Assembly (NCBI GenBank): GCA_022559985.1
Contig: JAFJTR010000046.1
Span: 183,511 to 247,510 of the forward strand
Length of the DNA: 64,000 bases
Direction of reading: 5' to 3'
Source: Parastagonospora avenae f. sp. tritici 18332-5
Taxonomy: Eukaryota; Ascomycota; Dothideomycetes; Pleosporales; Phaeosphaeriaceae
Below the pieces are notes generated by a model. That model did no database searches, was not told the DNA's origin, and saw only the letters and a program-made list of their open reading frames with translations. This document shows, piece after piece, positions 23,975-34,039 of this stretch (position 1 is its first letter; every line of letters begins with the position of its first letter). Both the position numbers and the translations under genes were made by a program.

Positions 23975-24898
23975 TCAAAAGTACCCTTTATCCCCCCACG
24001 CACTCCTCCTCCGCGCCCACTCCTCAATCGTCGTCAATCGCACCCCCAACTCCCTCTCTACATCCCTCATATCCACCCGAAACGGCTCGTCCTCGGCCTC
24101 GTTATAATACGTATACGCCTTGAACATCTGCGCTACAATTTCCCCCCCCTCCAACCCCCTCCCCTCCATCGTCTTCCCAATCTTCTCGCAAAAATCCTCC
24201 ACGCTCTGATTCTCGCACGTCAACTCGCGTCCCCAAGCCCGCGATAACTTCGCGGTGAGTTCCGATAGAATGACAGTCTCCGGGCCTCCCACGCGGATAT
24301 TCCGCCCCGCGAAGTCTGGACGTTGTGCAGCCGCAAGCATCATCTGCGCCACATCATAATGACACACCCAACTCACCCTCAATTCAGGCTTGTGGCAATA
24401 CACCACCCTGCCCTCCTCGCGGATCGGGCGCACCGCCCATCCCTCGAGCAAATTATCGAGATACACGACCGGTTCGATGGAAATCACCGGCACGCCCGAG
24501 GCCCGCAGAATGCCGCGTATCGTGCGGCGATCGTCTTGCGCCACGATGCCTTGAGGCTCCCGCGGAATCGGCATCGAGGTGTTGAAGACGATTAGTTTTA
24601 CACCGGAGGATGCAGCGGCGAGGGCGATGTTGCGCGCGCCTTGGATGATGGGCGCGGAGGGGTTGAAGGATGTGCTGGGCAGGTTTACGAATACTTTGTC
24701 GATGCCTTTGAAGGCGTCTTCGAGGGCGGGGAGGGAGGAAAAGTCCACTGGTATGTGTGTGACGCGGTTGGACGGGATAGAAGGCGGGATGGTAGGTGGC
24801 GTGCGCGATATCGCGGTGACAGTATGGGATTGCTGGGCGAGGTGGTGGACTTGGTGGAGGCCTTGGATGCCGGATGCGCCGAGGACGGCGATGTGCAT
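23975..24898 (-). CDS. NmrA-like NAD(P)-binding Rossmann protein (307 aa)
   Basis: This single-exon gene is an atypical short-chain dehydrogenase of the NmrA-like type. It starts with a canonical dinucleotide-binding motif (AVLGASGIQG, GxxGxxG). The beta-strand after the helix ends with an Arg (AISRTP), which suggests NADP. It also has the VDFSSLPALEDAFKGIDKVFVNLP segment, and VYLDNLL and VGGPETVILSEL in the C-terminal half. No catalytic YxxxK is evident, so a sensor or isomerase-type role is as likely as a reductase. The protein is cytosolic. A 16-bp minisatellite lies immediately upstream of its ATG (24912-24970). Confidence 0.82.
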   Translation of the reverse strand: MHIAVLGASGIQGLHQVHHLAQQSHTVTAISRTPPTIPPSIPSNRVTHIPVDFSSLPALEDAFKGIDKVFVNLPSTSFNPSAPIIQGARNIALAAASSGVKLIVFNTSMPIPREPQGIVAQDDRRTIRGILRASGVPVISIEPVVYLDNLLEGWAVRPIREEGRVVYCHKPELRVSWVCHYDVAQMMLAAAQRPDFAGRNIRVGGPETVILSELTAKLSRAWGRELTCENQSVEDFCEKIGKTMEGRGLEGGEIVAQMFKAYTYYNEAEDEPFRVDMRDVERELGVRLTTIEEWARRRSAWGDKGYF

Positions 24899-24911
24899 TT
24901 TGGATAGGTGA

Positions 24912-24970
24912 GGAGTGCGGATTCTGATGAGTGCGGATTCTGATGAGTGCGGATTCTGATGAGTGCGGAT
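24912..24970. repeat. 16-bp tandem repeat, about 3.7 copies
   Basis: The unit GAGTGCGGATTCTGAT repeats perfectly from 24912, with the last copy partial before a run of nine T's. It ends 13 bp upstream of the NmrA-like start codon, so it lies in that gene's 5' leader or core promoter. Confidence 0.85.
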
Positions 24971-25491
24971 TTTTTTTTGGTTTTGGCATGCTGGCCGTCA
25001 GTTGTTCTTAAGGGTGGTGGTATAGGCTTGGTGCGGATACGGTTTTCCGGGGGAGGGTGCTAACTCCGCTTTCTGGCATGCTTATGTGTCGCTTCATGCG
25101 TCAGAAGAGGTTGTATTGATGCTGGGGGTTAGAGGTACAGTAGAACGGCCCCTGCAATAGGGGGATGGCATAAGGCTGAGTGCATAGTCCAAATGGATTG
25201 CAGCTGTATATTAGACCTAGCTGGGCCGCATATTCACATCGACATACAAGTATCAAGATGACTCGATTATCATTAGAGTGTGTACTAGCGTGGTGTCTGA
25301 ATTTTGGCGCAGCCTTGTTTATCCTAGCTACAGCCGCGTACCTCTGCGGCCTCGATGTCGCTCCTGAGGTTCAGATAAGTCCTTTGTCAAATATTACATA
25401 GAAAAAGATTGAGCTGCGAGGCTTTTAAGCCAATTGCCTTTCGGGCTAGGCTGCGAGAAATATGTGGTTCATCAAAATGGTGGGATTGCGA
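24971..25491. other. Intergenic region
   Basis: No supported gene. A 47-codon ORF at 25258 with a hydrophobic stretch is noted but not accepted. Confidence 0.4.
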
Positions 25492-27049
25492 TCACCTCCT
25501 GTGTAGCTGTTCGGAGAGGTATTCTAGGATCTATATCGAGTTAGAAAGATTAAAATCGTGGGCTGTCTTGTAGATCTTACCTTGGGAGATATTATGTCCT
25601 GGTTGACCAAGTTCTTTGCCAAGATCTTGACAACCTCCATCTGCTCTTCAGCGCTTAGTCCGGTGACTGCAGCCTCAATGACGCCGCCGACGGTGGTGTG
25701 GTAGATGGCGATGAAGCTCGAGTAGTAGAAGAAAGCAATGGAGCCCATGATGAATTGGCAGTCCATGCGATCAGTCATGCCGCCGTGCCCGGGGATCGAG
25801 TCGCCAAAGTCCTTGATCTTGAATGTTCGCTTCAGGCCAGACGCGAAGAAGCCGCCGAAGGGTGCGACGAGCGAGGCGAAGGTAGCAAGGATGAAGATGT
25901 GGAACTGCACTGGCATGATGTTGAATGTGCGTGGGATGGGCAAACCAGCCGGGACGAAAGGCAGAGCGTAGTTGCGCGCAATGAAGACTGGATTAGGTTT
26001 GCATTCGAGGCCAGTCCAGATGTTTGCGCCGAGGTCCTGTGATTGTTAGTCGAGAACAACGGAGGAAAAGAGTGCACATACATTGACTGGGCAGATGAAG
26101 TATTTGTACTGGGCAAGGAAGTGCGTCAGGCCGATGCCCCAAATGATGGTGAAGAACCATGCGCCTAGAAATCCCTCCCACGTCTTTTTTGGCGAGATCT
26201 GGATGAGCGGTGTCCGTCCAAAGGTGATGCCGCAAAGGTAGGCCCAGATGTCGTTTGTAATGACCATGGAGACGGGCAGGATGAGCCAGATGAGGCCCTC
26301 GAAGATGTTGTTGATGACAAAATGGGCCTGTCCGACAATGAGGAACAGGGCCATGTGGGTCCAGGCGAATTGAGTGAATTGGAACTTGTAGTGGCCCTTT
26401 TGCAGCGAGAAGACGAAGAAGACAAAGCCTGGTACAGTTAGCGCAGCGCCCAGCTGGGTTGTAGAGAAGACGTACCAATAATGTACAGCATGAAGGAGAT
26501 GAAGCGGTGGTGGGTCGCGAGCGGGAGCAGGATGCGGTCAACCAATAGGATGTGCTTGAAGTAGTAGATGATGCTCTCGCCGTACAGGAAGTACATGGCG
26601 GTTCCGAGAAAGTACCAGTTCAGCGACTTGGTGAAGCGCAGGCTGCGGGCCTTGCTGGGCACATTTGCGATTGCGATGACCTCCTTGAAGGAGATGACCT
26701 GGACGGCAGTGACAATGATGATGAGGTAAATGTGGCCGGCGCCGAGGATCCAGAAGAAACCCATGATCATGACGACGGTCCATATTGTGCGCGTTATGAA
26801 GTTTGCCTTTTTCTTCTCGTACTCGGACTCTGGTGGTTGTTCTGGTGCCTGCAGTTGTCAGCAAGCGCATGGGACTGGAAGAGGGGGCCAGCGCACTGGA
26901 GGAGCCATGGCACCGTTCTTGGTGGGACTCATGGGCTGGGAGTCGTTCTCGCTGATTTCCGACATGCTCTGTGAGGGCCGTCGTACCCGTCCATTGCTAG
27001 CGCTGCGGGCGTTGTGCTGGAACTTTACGTCTTTGCGTGGGCGCGTCAT
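25492..27049 (-). CDS. CDS1: Phosphatidate cytidylyltransferase (CDP-diacylglycerol synthase, 455 aa)
   Basis: The five exons are 27049-26897, 26848-26476, 26428-26082, 26036-25581 and 25530-25492, with introns of 45-50 bp and consistent phases. The enzyme makes CDP-diacylglycerol from CTP and phosphatidic acid in the ER or mitochondrial membrane, the branch point to phosphatidylinositol and phosphatidylserine. The diagnostic C-terminal signature is complete: S-G-L-K-R-T-F-K-I-K-D-F-G-D, then IPGHGGMTDRMD. Before it come about eight hydrophobic segments, including WAYLCGITFGRTPLIQISPKKTWEGF, the conserved SPKKTWEGF loop. The N-terminal ~60 residues are a polar, Ser-rich cytosolic region. The gene is divergent from the Rad26-like gene across a 372 bp shared promoter. 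Confidence 0.93.
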
Positions 27050-27421
27050 GCTGGCGACGAGCGGAGGCGCCGGGTAAGGTGGAGGAGACGGGGAGCAGCC
27101 AGGGTGAGCGACAGAAAGGCGTGCAGCGATTCAGCGCGTGGAAAGTGGAAAATGGCAGCGAGGGGTGTATTTCCACGTCTGCTCGAGGCTTGGTGGGTGT
27201 AGTGAAAAGCGACGGACCAGCTTCGGGGGACGTCATTGCGCCTGCAAAGCAAGCCTAGGGAAGCGTAAGCGAACTAGGGACCGCCTGCATGTGAAGTCAG
27301 CCTCGCCCAAACAATCCCACGACGCGCCCCACATTGATCTCGACTCTAACACGCCAGCCTCAATCCGGGACCATTGGGACATGCGCAAAGAGAAGGATTG
27401 GTGCCAAATGGAGCAGGCGCA
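27050..27421. promoter_or_regulatory. Shared bidirectional promoter region
   Basis: These 372 bases separate the divergent CDP-DAG synthase and Rad26/UvsD-like genes and must contain both promoters. No TATA box was seen on either side. Confidence 0.5.
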
Positions 27422-29666
27422 ATGGACGACGACGACGACTTTGGCTTTTCCGACTCGGACCTCGACGACCTGCCCGCCAACACGCTGCAGCACCTCGAGG
27501 CCAATGCAGTACGCGCGACACAGCAACAGCAACAGACCGGCCCAGAGTCCGACTATGGCCTGGACGACGGCGATGAGGTAGTCAACCTCGACGACGACAA
27601 TGCGGCGGCACACCATGCGTACAGCGTAGCCGCCCCCCAATATACGCAGCCACAGCAAGAATACGCCTACGACGACAGCCATGGGCAGCAGCAGCTCTTC
27701 GCAGACCAGATGGAAGTCGAGGAGCAGCCCTACCGCTCGCAGGCAGACCCCGGGCAGCTGCTCTCGCGCATCAAGAAGGTGGGCTAGACACGCCATACGC
27801 CGTGACGCAGGGCTCTGCTGATGTTCGCAGTTAGAGCAAGAGAAGGCGCGCGAGAGGAAGCAGGCCGACGACCTCAAGGGCAAGCTGCAGACCAAGTCGG
27901 GGGAGGCAGACACGCTTAGACGCCGCCACGACGCCGAGAGCCGCAACTATGAGCGCAAAATTGCCGACCAGCAGCAGCTGCACAACTCCGAATTGGCCAA
28001 GATGCGGGTCGAGATTGAGAAACTGCGGCGCGAAAAGGAGCAGGCGCACACGGACAGCATGTTCAACCAGCACGACAGCATGGCCCAGCGAACGAGGCGG
28101 GCCATGCCGTCCAGACCAAAGGGCAAGGGCACCGCAGCCACGAGCCCAGCGGGGACACCCAAGCGCGCGCAGAAGACCAAGGGGCCACTGGGCGATGGAT
28201 TCGACGACGACGACGTTGTCATGGCCTCGCCCTCCAAGCTGCGCGACAGGCTCAAGGCTGCGACGCCCAAGCAGGCCAGCAAGCGGAAACGGACCGTGAC
28301 CGACCAGAGCCCCATACCACTGCCAGCCCTGCAGCTGAGCGCACCGCGTACTCAGCCAAAGGAGAAGGACGTCGAGTCCGCTCCCGAGCAAGTCATCGAC
28401 ACTGCGCTCCTGCAGCACTTTCGCGAGGATGACCGTCGCTTCACGCTCCTGCACCGTCTGCTGGCCCATCCTTCCTCAAACGGGGAAGATCGCATACTTG
28501 AAGCACTGACACAACACGCATTCCCCACGCAGCCCGCGAAGAAACTATCGTCCATTGTGTATGATGCGTTAGCTGCCGCCACTGCTTCTGACGTACACGA
28601 GTTGGCCCTGCGCATCTGCAACATCGTTCTTGACCTCTGGAAGCGGTGTCTCGATGAGAGATACTACGACCCCGTCTACCTCATGCTCGATGCGATGCAC
28701 TTCATCCTGGCTTGCGAGCCAATACAGACCGCCGTACAGGTCACCCAAAAAGCAGTGCCTCTCATCATTGCTTCTGTCGACTTGGTGTCACTGCCTGTCT
28801 CAAACGCGGCTAAGCTCGGCGGTAAGGCCGTCGCTAGCCTGTTCACGCCCACGCAGCGAGACATTGCGTCAAAGATAGACGTTCTCGACTGTCTGGAGTT
28901 GCTCTACCTTATTACAACCAGCTCTGTGTCTTCGACAGATTCAGCAGCAATGAGTCGGCTGTGGCAAGGCATACCCTCTGGCTTCTGTCTGATGCTGCTG
29001 AACAAGGAGTACCCACAATCGCAGATCACGCTCATGTTGCGCATCTTGAGCACATCCGCTCTGTCGACGTCGGTTGGACCTATTGTAGCAGAGGATGAGA
29101 GCCAATCCAATGTCGAAGATGCCATCATCGCTCGACTCACTAATCTCTTCACAGAGATACCCAAGCAGATACCAGACCCATCTGCCAAGACGCCGCCAGT
29201 TGCAGCCACTGAGACGGAAGTATGGGAGATGCGCCTCCTGGTGTTGATGGTCTTGACGCAGTTCTCCATCTCCGAGCACGGCTGTACACAACTTGCACAA
29301 AACCCACTGTGCATCGGTCGGTTGATCAAGTACCTCGACTACTGTATCAACACGTTGTATCGACAACCACTGTCACCCACCCAAGACCAGAAGATTGAGT
29401 CGATCAACGCGACGATGAAGCTCATCTACCACATCGCTACGAGCAATCCGGGTCTAGATATCAAAAGTAAACTCGTCAACACGCTGGGTGGACAGCACTC
29501 CTATCTCGTTGCGCTCTCACGTCTCACGTTTAGTGAAGGCCTGATGCTCGAAGCAGGCATTGAGGACGCCGTGGTCGACATGGCGCATTCCATCCTCGAC
29601 GAAGGCTTGAGCCTTGAAGAAGGCGACGCATTTGGCATGGTTTTTAGCAGTGGGAGTAGTGTGTAA
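27422..29666 (+). CDS. uvsD: Rad26/UvsD/ATRIP-like DNA-damage checkpoint protein (730 aa)
   Basis: The exons are 27422-27778 and 27831-29666. The 52 bp intron (GTGGGC...GTTCGCAG) is in phase 0. The protein starts with an acidic patch (DDDDDFGFSDSDLDDLP) typical of fungal Rad26/UvsD. About residues 110-195 form a Glu/Lys/Arg-rich coiled coil (LEQEKARERKQADDLK...IEKLRREKEQAH), the dimerisation region of ATRIP orthologues. Then come basic linkers (KRKR) and an alpha-helical, HEAT-like C-terminal ~400 residues. ATRIP-type proteins bind RPA-coated single-stranded DNA and carry the ATR/UvsB kinase to damage. Assignment rests on the overall architecture and N-terminal resemblance, not on a catalytic motif. 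The protein is nuclear. Confidence 0.75.
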
Positions 29667-29923
29667 GATACCTAGCCCAGTTTGGATTTTCTTTTCTCTA
29701 GCGACATGTTGTTTCTCGCTCTGTACTTACAATACTGGGAGTCTGTTTAGCATTGCTAGCGTCTCATCAAAGCAATTTGAAGCATGGTACTTCCTGTCAT
29801 TTTCTTGCCTGATGCACTGTCCTGCGCAGCAACTAGTCACAGACGTCGAATAGCAGCGCGGTTTACCCAAGCTCGCCAATACCCGATCAGATGGCTTGGC
29901 ATCAGGCTGCATCTTGCCGCCAG

Positions 29924-30064
29924 ATGGCAAACGACGAGCAGGAAATGAGCTATACCATCGTCTTTAGCATTGCTAGCATTACAATCGCGTCTTCTGCGTT
30001 GCTTCTCGCGTACGTTCAGTTTAGGCAGTCGAGGCGCGTACGTTGTGTTTATGAACTTTCGTGA
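29924..30064 (+). CDS. 46-residue single-pass membrane microprotein, family A copy 1
   Basis: This intron-less 47-codon ORF encodes exactly 46 residues. A polar N-terminus (MANDEQEMSY) leads into one hydrophobic span (about residues 11-32, TIVFSIAS...LLLAYVQ) and a basic C-terminal tail (RQSRRVRCVYELS). Two other 46-residue ORFs in the window (30857 and, on the minus strand, 50965) share the E-M-x-Y-T start, the A-Y-V/L-Q end of the span, the S-R-R triplet and the terminal Y-E/D-L, with no gap in the alignment. That conservation is the evidence that this is a gene. The positive-inside rule places the C-terminus in the cytosol. Function unknown. Confidence 0.6.
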   Translation: MANDEQEMSYTIVFSIASITIASSALLLAYVQFRQSRRVRCVYELS

Positions 30065-30856
30065 CATCGCAAAGTACGTTGAAGCCTTCTCTGACTTTTA
30101 GCACATCTGATTCTCAGGTACGCAGCTGTAGCTGGGAAGTGCACAAAAATTCGACGCCGTGCTAGCTATTTCAATATGGTGTCAAGCCAATCTTTGTATT
30201 TGTATGCTGAAGTGTAGATGTGGTGTGGCTCAGTCCGACAGCGCCTGCTCACGTGAGTTCTACAACGCTGTGATCACACGCCATCTACAGAGGCGCTCCG
30301 GTGTATTGGATATCGAACAAGCCAGCTCAGATGGTCAGTACGGCAACATCCCGGGGCTCTCACAATGAAGTACTGTCAGAGATAACACTGCCTCATCATC
30401 ACGCCGCTTGGTGGCTCGTTCCCGGGGTTCCGAGATTTCGCACTGCCTGCACCTCGGCTCTCGCTTTAACATGCTCATGTCCGATGAATGGGCGCGCTAT
30501 ACCCAAACAAGGGCATTTGCGATCAAAGTAGGCGGGCAGCAAATGCAGCCAAGCTTGGCCGTTTTGAGGGTGCACAGGTGCACGGATTGAGACGAGGATG
30601 TAAGATGTTGGTCGGATGTATAAAGTAAAAGATGTAACATGCTGATGTAGATGAATGCACATTTACGATTACCATCGCTAGGCTTCGCTACGACTCGGAC
30701 TTTTGGATTTCTTGATCAGTTTCGATACTGAAGTATTATTTCCAGCCTTCCATCTATACAACGTTACGCGCCCGGAGACCTTCCAATCTTAGCCAACCAC
30801 GGACGAGCCTGGCTTGGCATAGCATCCATCTCCATCTTGCAGGATACATACCCGAC
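30065..30856. other. Spacer between tandem microprotein genes
   Basis: The 792 bases between the two family A genes hold no other supported gene. A C/T-rich tract with a CATC-rich leader precedes the second gene. Confidence 0.4.
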
Positions 30857-30997
30857 ATGGCGAAAGACACGCGAGAAATGAGCTACACGCTTGTCTTCAG
30901 CATCATAGGGGTTATGATCGCGTTGGGCACGATGTCGCTGGCGTATGTGCAGTTAAAGAGGTCGAGACGGACTCGTTATGTTTATGATCTTGCATAA
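30857..30997 (+). CDS. 46-residue single-pass membrane microprotein, family A copy 2
   Basis: Same length and layout as the gene at 29924. It has MAKDTREMSY, then a hydrophobic span of about 21 residues (TLVFSIIGVM...SLAYVQ), then LKRSRRTRYVYDLA. It is a head-to-tail neighbour of copy 1, so a tandem duplication is likely. Differences from copy 1 are mostly conservative and concentrated inside the membrane span, which suggests selection on the polar ends and the overall length. No signal-peptide cleavage site is evident, so it is read as a signal-anchor or tail-anchor-like protein of unknown function. Confidence 0.6.
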   Translation: MAKDTREMSYTLVFSIIGVMIALGTMSLAYVQLKRSRRTRYVYDLA

Positions 30998-31471
30998 GAG
31001 GAAGAGATAAGTGACTTCAAGCTTTGTGTATGGTGTTGTGGTAGATGAGTACTAACATGTTTTAATACTCAGGATATTATTAGTCGTACATTATCGAACA
31101 GAAACGCGTGTACCAGGTTCGCGCACACTTGCAAGGTTCTCGAGCATTGCTCGTTTACCTAATGACGCTATAATTCCTATTCTTCGTCATCTATCTCTTC
31201 CGAAATGAGGCCCCTGGAGCTTAGTATACCGACTACCCAAAACTTTCTATTCAGGTATTGCGTATATCGCTTCAACAACATTTACCGACCTCACCACAAC
31301 TTCACTCCATAGATCCTCATGCTCGGTAAGGAATATGCAACTAAGACGCTACTTTTTTACTCGATTTACCTCGTGAGTGATCAGTTATCCGCGTCGACTG
31401 ATACGGACTACGCTCCCCCATTTCATCCTTTACATCTCCCTGGCCCCGGCCTTTAATCCACAAAACACTGC
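30998..31471. other. Intergenic region
   Basis: 474 bases with no supported gene. They carry the 3' end of the microprotein and the C/T-rich leader of the next small membrane protein. Confidence 0.4.
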
Positions 31472-31816
31472 ATGCCCCAGTCTAACTCTTCCACCCCTAT
31501 CCCACTCGCTAACCCTCCTCCCCATCTCCCAAAAATGCCCACCTCCGACCCGACAACGCCGCTCGACGACGATACCGACTGCACACGCCTCCTCCTGTCC
31601 CTCAACATCATCATGGGCTTATGTGTACTTCTAAACTTCGCCCAAATCACATGGATGTGTATCTTTCTAGCCCGGAGAAGGAAAACGTGCGCGGATTGCG
31701 ACCGCCCGATATCGGATACTGAGAGGGAAGAGGTATGTAGTTTATATGGTAAGTGGAGAGAGAGATGGGATTGGTGGCTGACGGATGTTTTGCAGAGGGA
31801 TAGGAAGATGAGGTGA
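31472..31816 (+). CDS. Small single-pass membrane protein (93 or 114 aa)
   Basis: The exons are 31472-31732 and 31796-31816. The 63 bp intron has GTATGT and TTTTGCAG ends and a GCTGAC branch site; since 63 is divisible by three, retention would add 21 residues without a stop. A Pro/Ser-rich N-terminus with acidic residues (DDDTD) precedes one hydrophobic span (about residues 41-66, LLLSLNIIMGLCVLLNF...), then RRRK and a short C-x-x-C motif (CADC) in the tail. No domain is recognised. It sits among other tiny membrane-protein genes but shares no sequence with them. Confidence 0.5.
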   Translation: MPQSNSSTPIPLANPPPHLPKMPTSDPTTPLDDDTDCTRLLLSLNIIMGLCVLLNFAQITWMCIFLARRRKTCADCDRPISDTEREEVCSLYGKWRERWDWWLTDVLQRDRKMR

Positions 31817-32394
31817 GGGGTGAGTGTGAAGGTGCAGAGACAGAGAGAAAGGGAGAATGAGGAGGAGGAGTGATGGAGTGGGAGACGTGGGGCAAATGGT
31901 GGTCTGCAGATTGGTCGAGGGAAAAGGGGAGATTTATATGGGGTGTTGTTGTGGTAGAGATGATGCTTGCGTTAAAGAGGAGGGTGTGGGGTTGATGGCG
32001 GGCTGTGTCACATAGCGTGTGATGCATATAGTGTGAGATTTTGGAGTCTTATCTTCTGTTGTTGTCATGATTGGAAATGGGGAGTCGTCGAGCTTGAGAA
32101 AGTGTCCTAAGTCTTTCGAAACTCCAGTCATATTGAGTGTCACTCATGTCATTTTCGTGCAACATACCACATATAATTAATGATTGTGACTGTCGAGTCA
32201 ATCAGTTACTGACTGTATCTTTAAAAATCACATCAGCGTTGACACTCAATTTCCAACAGCACAATGAACTATCTTCTCGACTACTTAATATTCTATCTCC
32301 TCGACATTGGATAGTCAAAACCCACGTCTTCCTTCTTCGGAACTAATTGCGTCATCTCATTGTACCGCAGCCATCACCAAGACCTCTCGACACA
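31817..32394. other. Intergenic region
   Basis: 578 bases without a supported gene, lying downstream of the small membrane protein and upstream of the decayed microprotein copy. Confidence 0.4.
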
Positions 32395-32517
32395 ATGCCA
32401 GAAACTTCGCCAGACACGAACTTCACCATCGTCCTTGGAATTGCCGGAATCATTATCGTTGTTGCAGCTCTAAGATGATGGGAACACATGTGTCGTCACG
32501 TTCATGAGCTGGCATGA
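32395..32517 (+). pseudogene. Decayed copy of the 46-residue microprotein (family A)
   Basis: The frame opens with MPETSPDTNFTIVLGIAGII, aligns with the family A start and span, then stops at TGA (32476-32478). In the same frame it continues W-E-H-M-C-R-H-V-H-E-L-A before a TGA, matching the family's closing R-x-H-x-Y-E-L-A. About six residues of the span and basic tail are missing. The upstream 27 codons could still be translated into a truncated peptide, but the basic tail would be lost. Confidence 0.55.
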
Positions 32518-32618
32518 CTTTACCTGAGTATGTACCTGCACTCATTAAGCTGTCTTTGCACTCACAAACGACAGTAGATAAATCCCAAACCCTGTCATAT
32601 CTATCATCAATTCATCAA

Positions 32619-32733
32619 GATCTCCTGGCGCAGTGGTAGCGCGCCATATGTACATTGTTCTCCGAACCCCATGCGACCCATGGGGCAGTATGAACAAATT
32701 ATGGAGACCCGTGTTCGATTCACGGGGAGATCA
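32619..32733 (+). tRNA. Intron-containing tRNA-like gene, isotype unresolved
   Basis: A full cloverleaf can be drawn: acceptor stem GATCTCC/GGAGATC (7 perfect pairs), D-arm GCGC-AGTGGTA-GCGC, anticodon stem CCATA/TATGG, a 4-nt variable loop AGAC, and T-arm CCGTG-TTCGATT-CACGG with a consensus B box (GTTCGATTC). The A box (TGGCGCAGTGG) is also good. The anticodon loop region is 51 nt, which implies an intron of about 44 nt; this contains its own perfect hairpin (CCCCATG/CATGGGG). Removing the intron at the canonical site gives loop TGTACAT, with G instead of the universal T33, so I do not assign an amino acid. Nine T's directly follow, a polymerase III terminator. Confidence 0.7.
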
Positions 32734-32742
32734 TTTTTTTTT
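32734..32742 (+). terminator. RNA polymerase III terminator
   Basis: A run of nine T's begins one base after the discriminator base of the tRNA-like gene. Confidence 0.7.
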
Positions 32743-32967
32743 GGGCTTGATTAGCTGCGGTTTTTGGTTTTTGGCCGGAGTGTGGAAGAAGTAGAAGGAA
32801 GGCAGAAGGGCTTTAATGAATCTTGATAGTAGTGAGGAGATGCAGGCGCGATGAGGAGGTAAAGGTATAGTCTATTTTTGAAATAGCATATCGCACGCAG
32901 TAAATTAGCCCAAGCTTCTCAAAGGCAACTCCCAAGTCTGATGGTACATAGCAATACAACTCGCGTC

Positions 32968-34039
32968 CTAAACATACGCATCCTGCACATCCCGTCCACC
33001 TTTCCCAACACCACCCATATACCCATCCCTCACATGCTGCAGTTCCGCCGTCTCATCAGCGCTCCTCCTCTTAAGATACGCCTCCGTAACCTCGCTCGGA
33101 TGCACCCAATTGAACAGTACCATAACCCCAAGCATAAGCACCGCGTCAAAGATATACAAAAACACCTCATGACTGAGCAAATACCCGGCATTGCCCTGCA
33201 AATACTCAACAACCCTAAACACACTCCGAACCATGATGAGGCCGCTGGTAGCGTACAAGTTGTACAAGTGGCGCTTCCACGGCAGCTCAGCGGGGTTCAC
33301 GTATGATGTGGACCGTAGGGAAGGGAGTCTTCGGTGGCCGATTTGCTTCTGCACGGGCTTGTCGTTGATCAGGCGGTAGTGGAACATGCCAGCAATGACG
33401 ATGAAGAAGGCGAAGAAGACAAGTTGCGTGAAGAGGCCGGCGATGATGAGTTTTTCTCCCGTGTGGAGAGCTGCCAAGGTGCCACCGGCTTGGATGCCGC
33501 CGCCTGGAAGTGTTGTTAGATATGTTGGAGCTTTAGAACGAGTCGACGGTACTTGCCTGCGCCCTGGAGCATGAAACTGAGCACATCTCCCGCGACGAAA
33601 ATTTTCGTGAGCCATCTCTGCCGAACGAGGGAATAGCGCTCGCCGTCGACGAGGAGGATGATGCGCCCCAGTATAATGTATATTGAAGCAGCGAAGAGGG
33701 CTGGCGCGATAAGGATGGATAGTGATTGCATGATGAAGGGTCCGAGGGCCCATAGGTCGTTGTGCGAGATGATACGGCCGATGTAGCCCGTTACCTCAAA
33801 TATCAGATGTCAGGGTATTCGCTAAAACCGGAATAAAGGGAGTGTAGCTTACGCAGACCACCAATGACGAGTGGGATGAAGTACCATGTCTTCCTCCTGC
33901 AGAGCTGGAAAATGTGTAGAAGGGTTGTGAGGGTGAATGCCACCACCAGGATAATTGCAGCGATGTTGGAGGGGTGATATCGGTATGGAACCCAGGCGTT
34001 GGGGTCGTCAAGAGCGGGACGATAGTTTTCATTGGACAT
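32968..34039 (-). CDS. RTA1-like membrane protein, with an unresolved splice in the 5' half
   Basis: This is an RTA1-domain protein (lipid-translocating-exporter-like; relatives confer resistance to toxic sterol-pathway or sphingolipid inhibitors in yeast). Exon pieces are 34039-33853 (YRYHPSNIAAIILVVAF...YFIPLVIGG), 33794-33557 (VTGYIGRIISHND, IAPALFAASIYIILGRII, FVAGDVLSFMLQGAG) and 33503-32968 (GGIQAGGT, VRSVFRVVEYLQGNAGYLLSHEVFLYIFD), covering all seven spans. The second intron uses a GC donor (GCAAGT) with a CAG acceptor and keeps phase. The first junction does not: the only good donor (GTAAGC at 33852) leaves phase 1, but the acceptor (TTTGAG) feeds phase 0, and the total is one base too long. 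It is a gene with an unusual splice, or a frameshifted one. Plasma-membrane location is expected. Confidence 0.75.

Noticed and set aside
25258..25401. 47-codon ORF with a hydrophobic segment
   Set aside because: Resembles a microprotein but has no paralogue in the window and no conserved polar ends, so there is no evidence beyond an open frame.
27233..27946. 237-codon minus-strand frame
   Set aside because: Antisense to the N-terminus and coiled coil of the Rad26/UvsD-like gene.
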